Shown here: piece by piece, positions 13,359-14,171 of the stretch
Layout of the letters: each line of letters begins with the position of its first letter
Numbering within the stretch: the first letter of the stretch is position 1
DNA from: Candidatus Calidifonticultor daggyaiensis
GTDB lineage: Bacteria > Actinomycetota > Humimicrobiia > Humimicrobiales > Humimicrobiaceae
Length of the DNA: 14,171 nucleotides
Direction of reading: 5' to 3'
NCBI GenBank assembly: GCA_015661035.1
Contig: JACVJA010000006.1
Location: forward strand, 1-14,171
Made by a program: the position numbers and the translations under genes
The notes under the pieces: model-generated
What the model was told of the DNA's origin: nothing
The model's database searches: none
The model's input: only the letters and a program-made list of their open reading frames with translations

Positions 13359-14171
13359 ATGAAAAAATTTTTTATATTAATTTTTTACATAATTTTATTT
13401 TTAATAAAAATATTCGCAACACCGAATATTAATTCAATCACAGATAACAGTCCTGTTGGTAAATACGAAAAATTTGAAATAACTTTTGATTTAGGAAACG
13501 TATATACAAATCCTTATGACCCAAGCCAAATTGATGTTACAGTTAATTTTACTTCTCCTTCTGGTGTTACTTTTTCAGTGAAAGGATTTATCTATCAGGG
13601 ATATGAAAGAAGCGGGGATATTAATTCGCAGGTTTTAACTCCGCAGGGCGGTCCAGTATGGAAAGCAAGATTTGCTCCAGGTGAAACAGGTATATGGTCT
13701 TATTCAATATATGCGGTAGATGGAACAGGTTTTGATACAACGCAGCCAAGGCAATTTACTGTCAATTCTTCGCTTAAAAAAGGATTTATCAGAATTTCAC
13801 AAAATGACAAAAGATATTTGGTTTATGAAGATGGTTCACCTTATTTTGCAATAGGAAAAAATGTTTGCTGGTCAGGCAGTGGCAGGACATTTAATTATGA
13901 TGCCTGGCTTTCTAATTTGGCAGCAAATGGTGGAAATTTTATAAGAGTATGGAATGCACCCTGGCACACAGAAATAGAATGGTCATGGAGTTATCCGTCA
14001 AATGTTTTAGGTAATTATTCAGGCAGGCAAAAAGAAGCATGGGAATTAGATTATATTTTACAATTATGTGAAAATTTGGGAATAAAAGTTATGCTGTGCC
14101 TTATAAACCATGGTAAATTTGATGTTGACACAAATCCTAACTGGAATACAAATCCTTATAATATATATTAA
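13359..14171 (+). CDS. Secreted DUF5060 / glycoside hydrolase-like protein, apparently truncated
   Basis: Residues 1-20 are a signal peptide (MKKFF, hydrophobic core, likely cleavage after IFA). A DUF5060-like beta-sandwich spans about 25-136 (SPVGKYEKFEITF to the GIWSYSIYAVD region), a domain usually fused to glycosidases. From about 142 a DUF4038/cellulase-like TIM barrel begins: YLVYEDGSPYFAIGKNVCW (153-171), then NFIRVWNAPWHTEIEWS (193-209). The frame ends with TAA at 14169-14171 after NWNTNPYNIY, only about 130 residues into the barrel and before any catalytic WNE-type motif. Relatives are commonly over 500 residues. It is therefore a truncated or frameshifted gene, or an interrupted one whose rest lies past the window. 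Its substrate, probably an extracellular polysaccharide, is unknown. No ribosome site precedes the ATG. Confidence 0.7.
   Translation: MKKFFILIFYIILFLIKIFATPNINSITDNSPVGKYEKFEITFDLGNVYTNPYDPSQIDVTVNFTSPSGVTFSVKGFIYQGYERSGDINSQVLTPQGGPVWKARFAPGETGIWSYSIYAVDGTGFDTTQPRQFTVNSSLKKGFIRISQNDKRYLVYEDGSPYFAIGKNVCWSGSGRTFNYDAWLSNLAANGGNFIRVWNAPWHTEIEWSWSYPSNVLGNYSGRQKEAWELDYILQLCENLGIKVMLCLINHGKFDVDTNPNWNTNPYNIY

Overview
The window is strongly AT-rich. It looks like chromosomal DNA from an uncultured Gram-negative-type bacterium. An elongasome operon (mreB, mreC, mreD, PBP2, rodA) indicates a rod-shaped walled cell. An ADP-heptose epimerase (hldD) indicates an outer membrane with heptose-containing LPS. 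The PA14-bearing membrane glycosyltransferase, the DUF5060-type secreted glycosidase and the CCCCCT-type palindromes are things I associate with AT-rich candidate phyla such as Omnitrophota-like lineages. That taxonomic guess is weak.

Layout. Bases 1-2318 hold the 3' part of a large membrane glycosyltransferase whose frame is open through the left edge. Bases 2319-2932 form a complex spacer. It holds a hairpin-containing repeat with a second copy near 13.1 kb, a possible 51-aa minus-strand gene whose start lies inside nested inverted repeats, and a divergent promoter region. From 2933 to 10856 runs one compact plus-strand operon: a small Lys-rich membrane protein, mreB, mreC, mreD, mrdA (PBP2), rodA, rng (RNase G) and hldD. 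Genes overlap or nearly touch except at a hairpin-bearing spacer between mreC and mreD. Bases 10857-11153 carry two C5/G5 palindromic repeats. A two-gene unit follows, pta and a PfkB sugar kinase (11154-13082), closed by a terminator-like hairpin. The spacer 13083-13358 carries the second copy of the 2.5-kb repeat, another hairpin and a promoter placed for a leaderless message. The last gene is a secreted DUF5060/glycosidase-like protein that stops at 14171, apparently in mid-domain.

How the genes work together. MreB filaments, MreC and MreD organise the RodA (glycan polymerase) and PBP2 (transpeptidase) pair that builds the lateral wall. RNase G matures rRNA and turns over mRNA, and is a known neighbour of mre genes in other bacteria. 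HldD makes the heptose donor for LPS core. Pta and the kinase belong to central carbon metabolism. I see no CRISPR array, tRNA, rRNA or transposase gene. The most unusual material is in the spacers, plus the small basic membrane protein coupled to mreB, the non-canonical mreD start, and the KTA box of PBP2.
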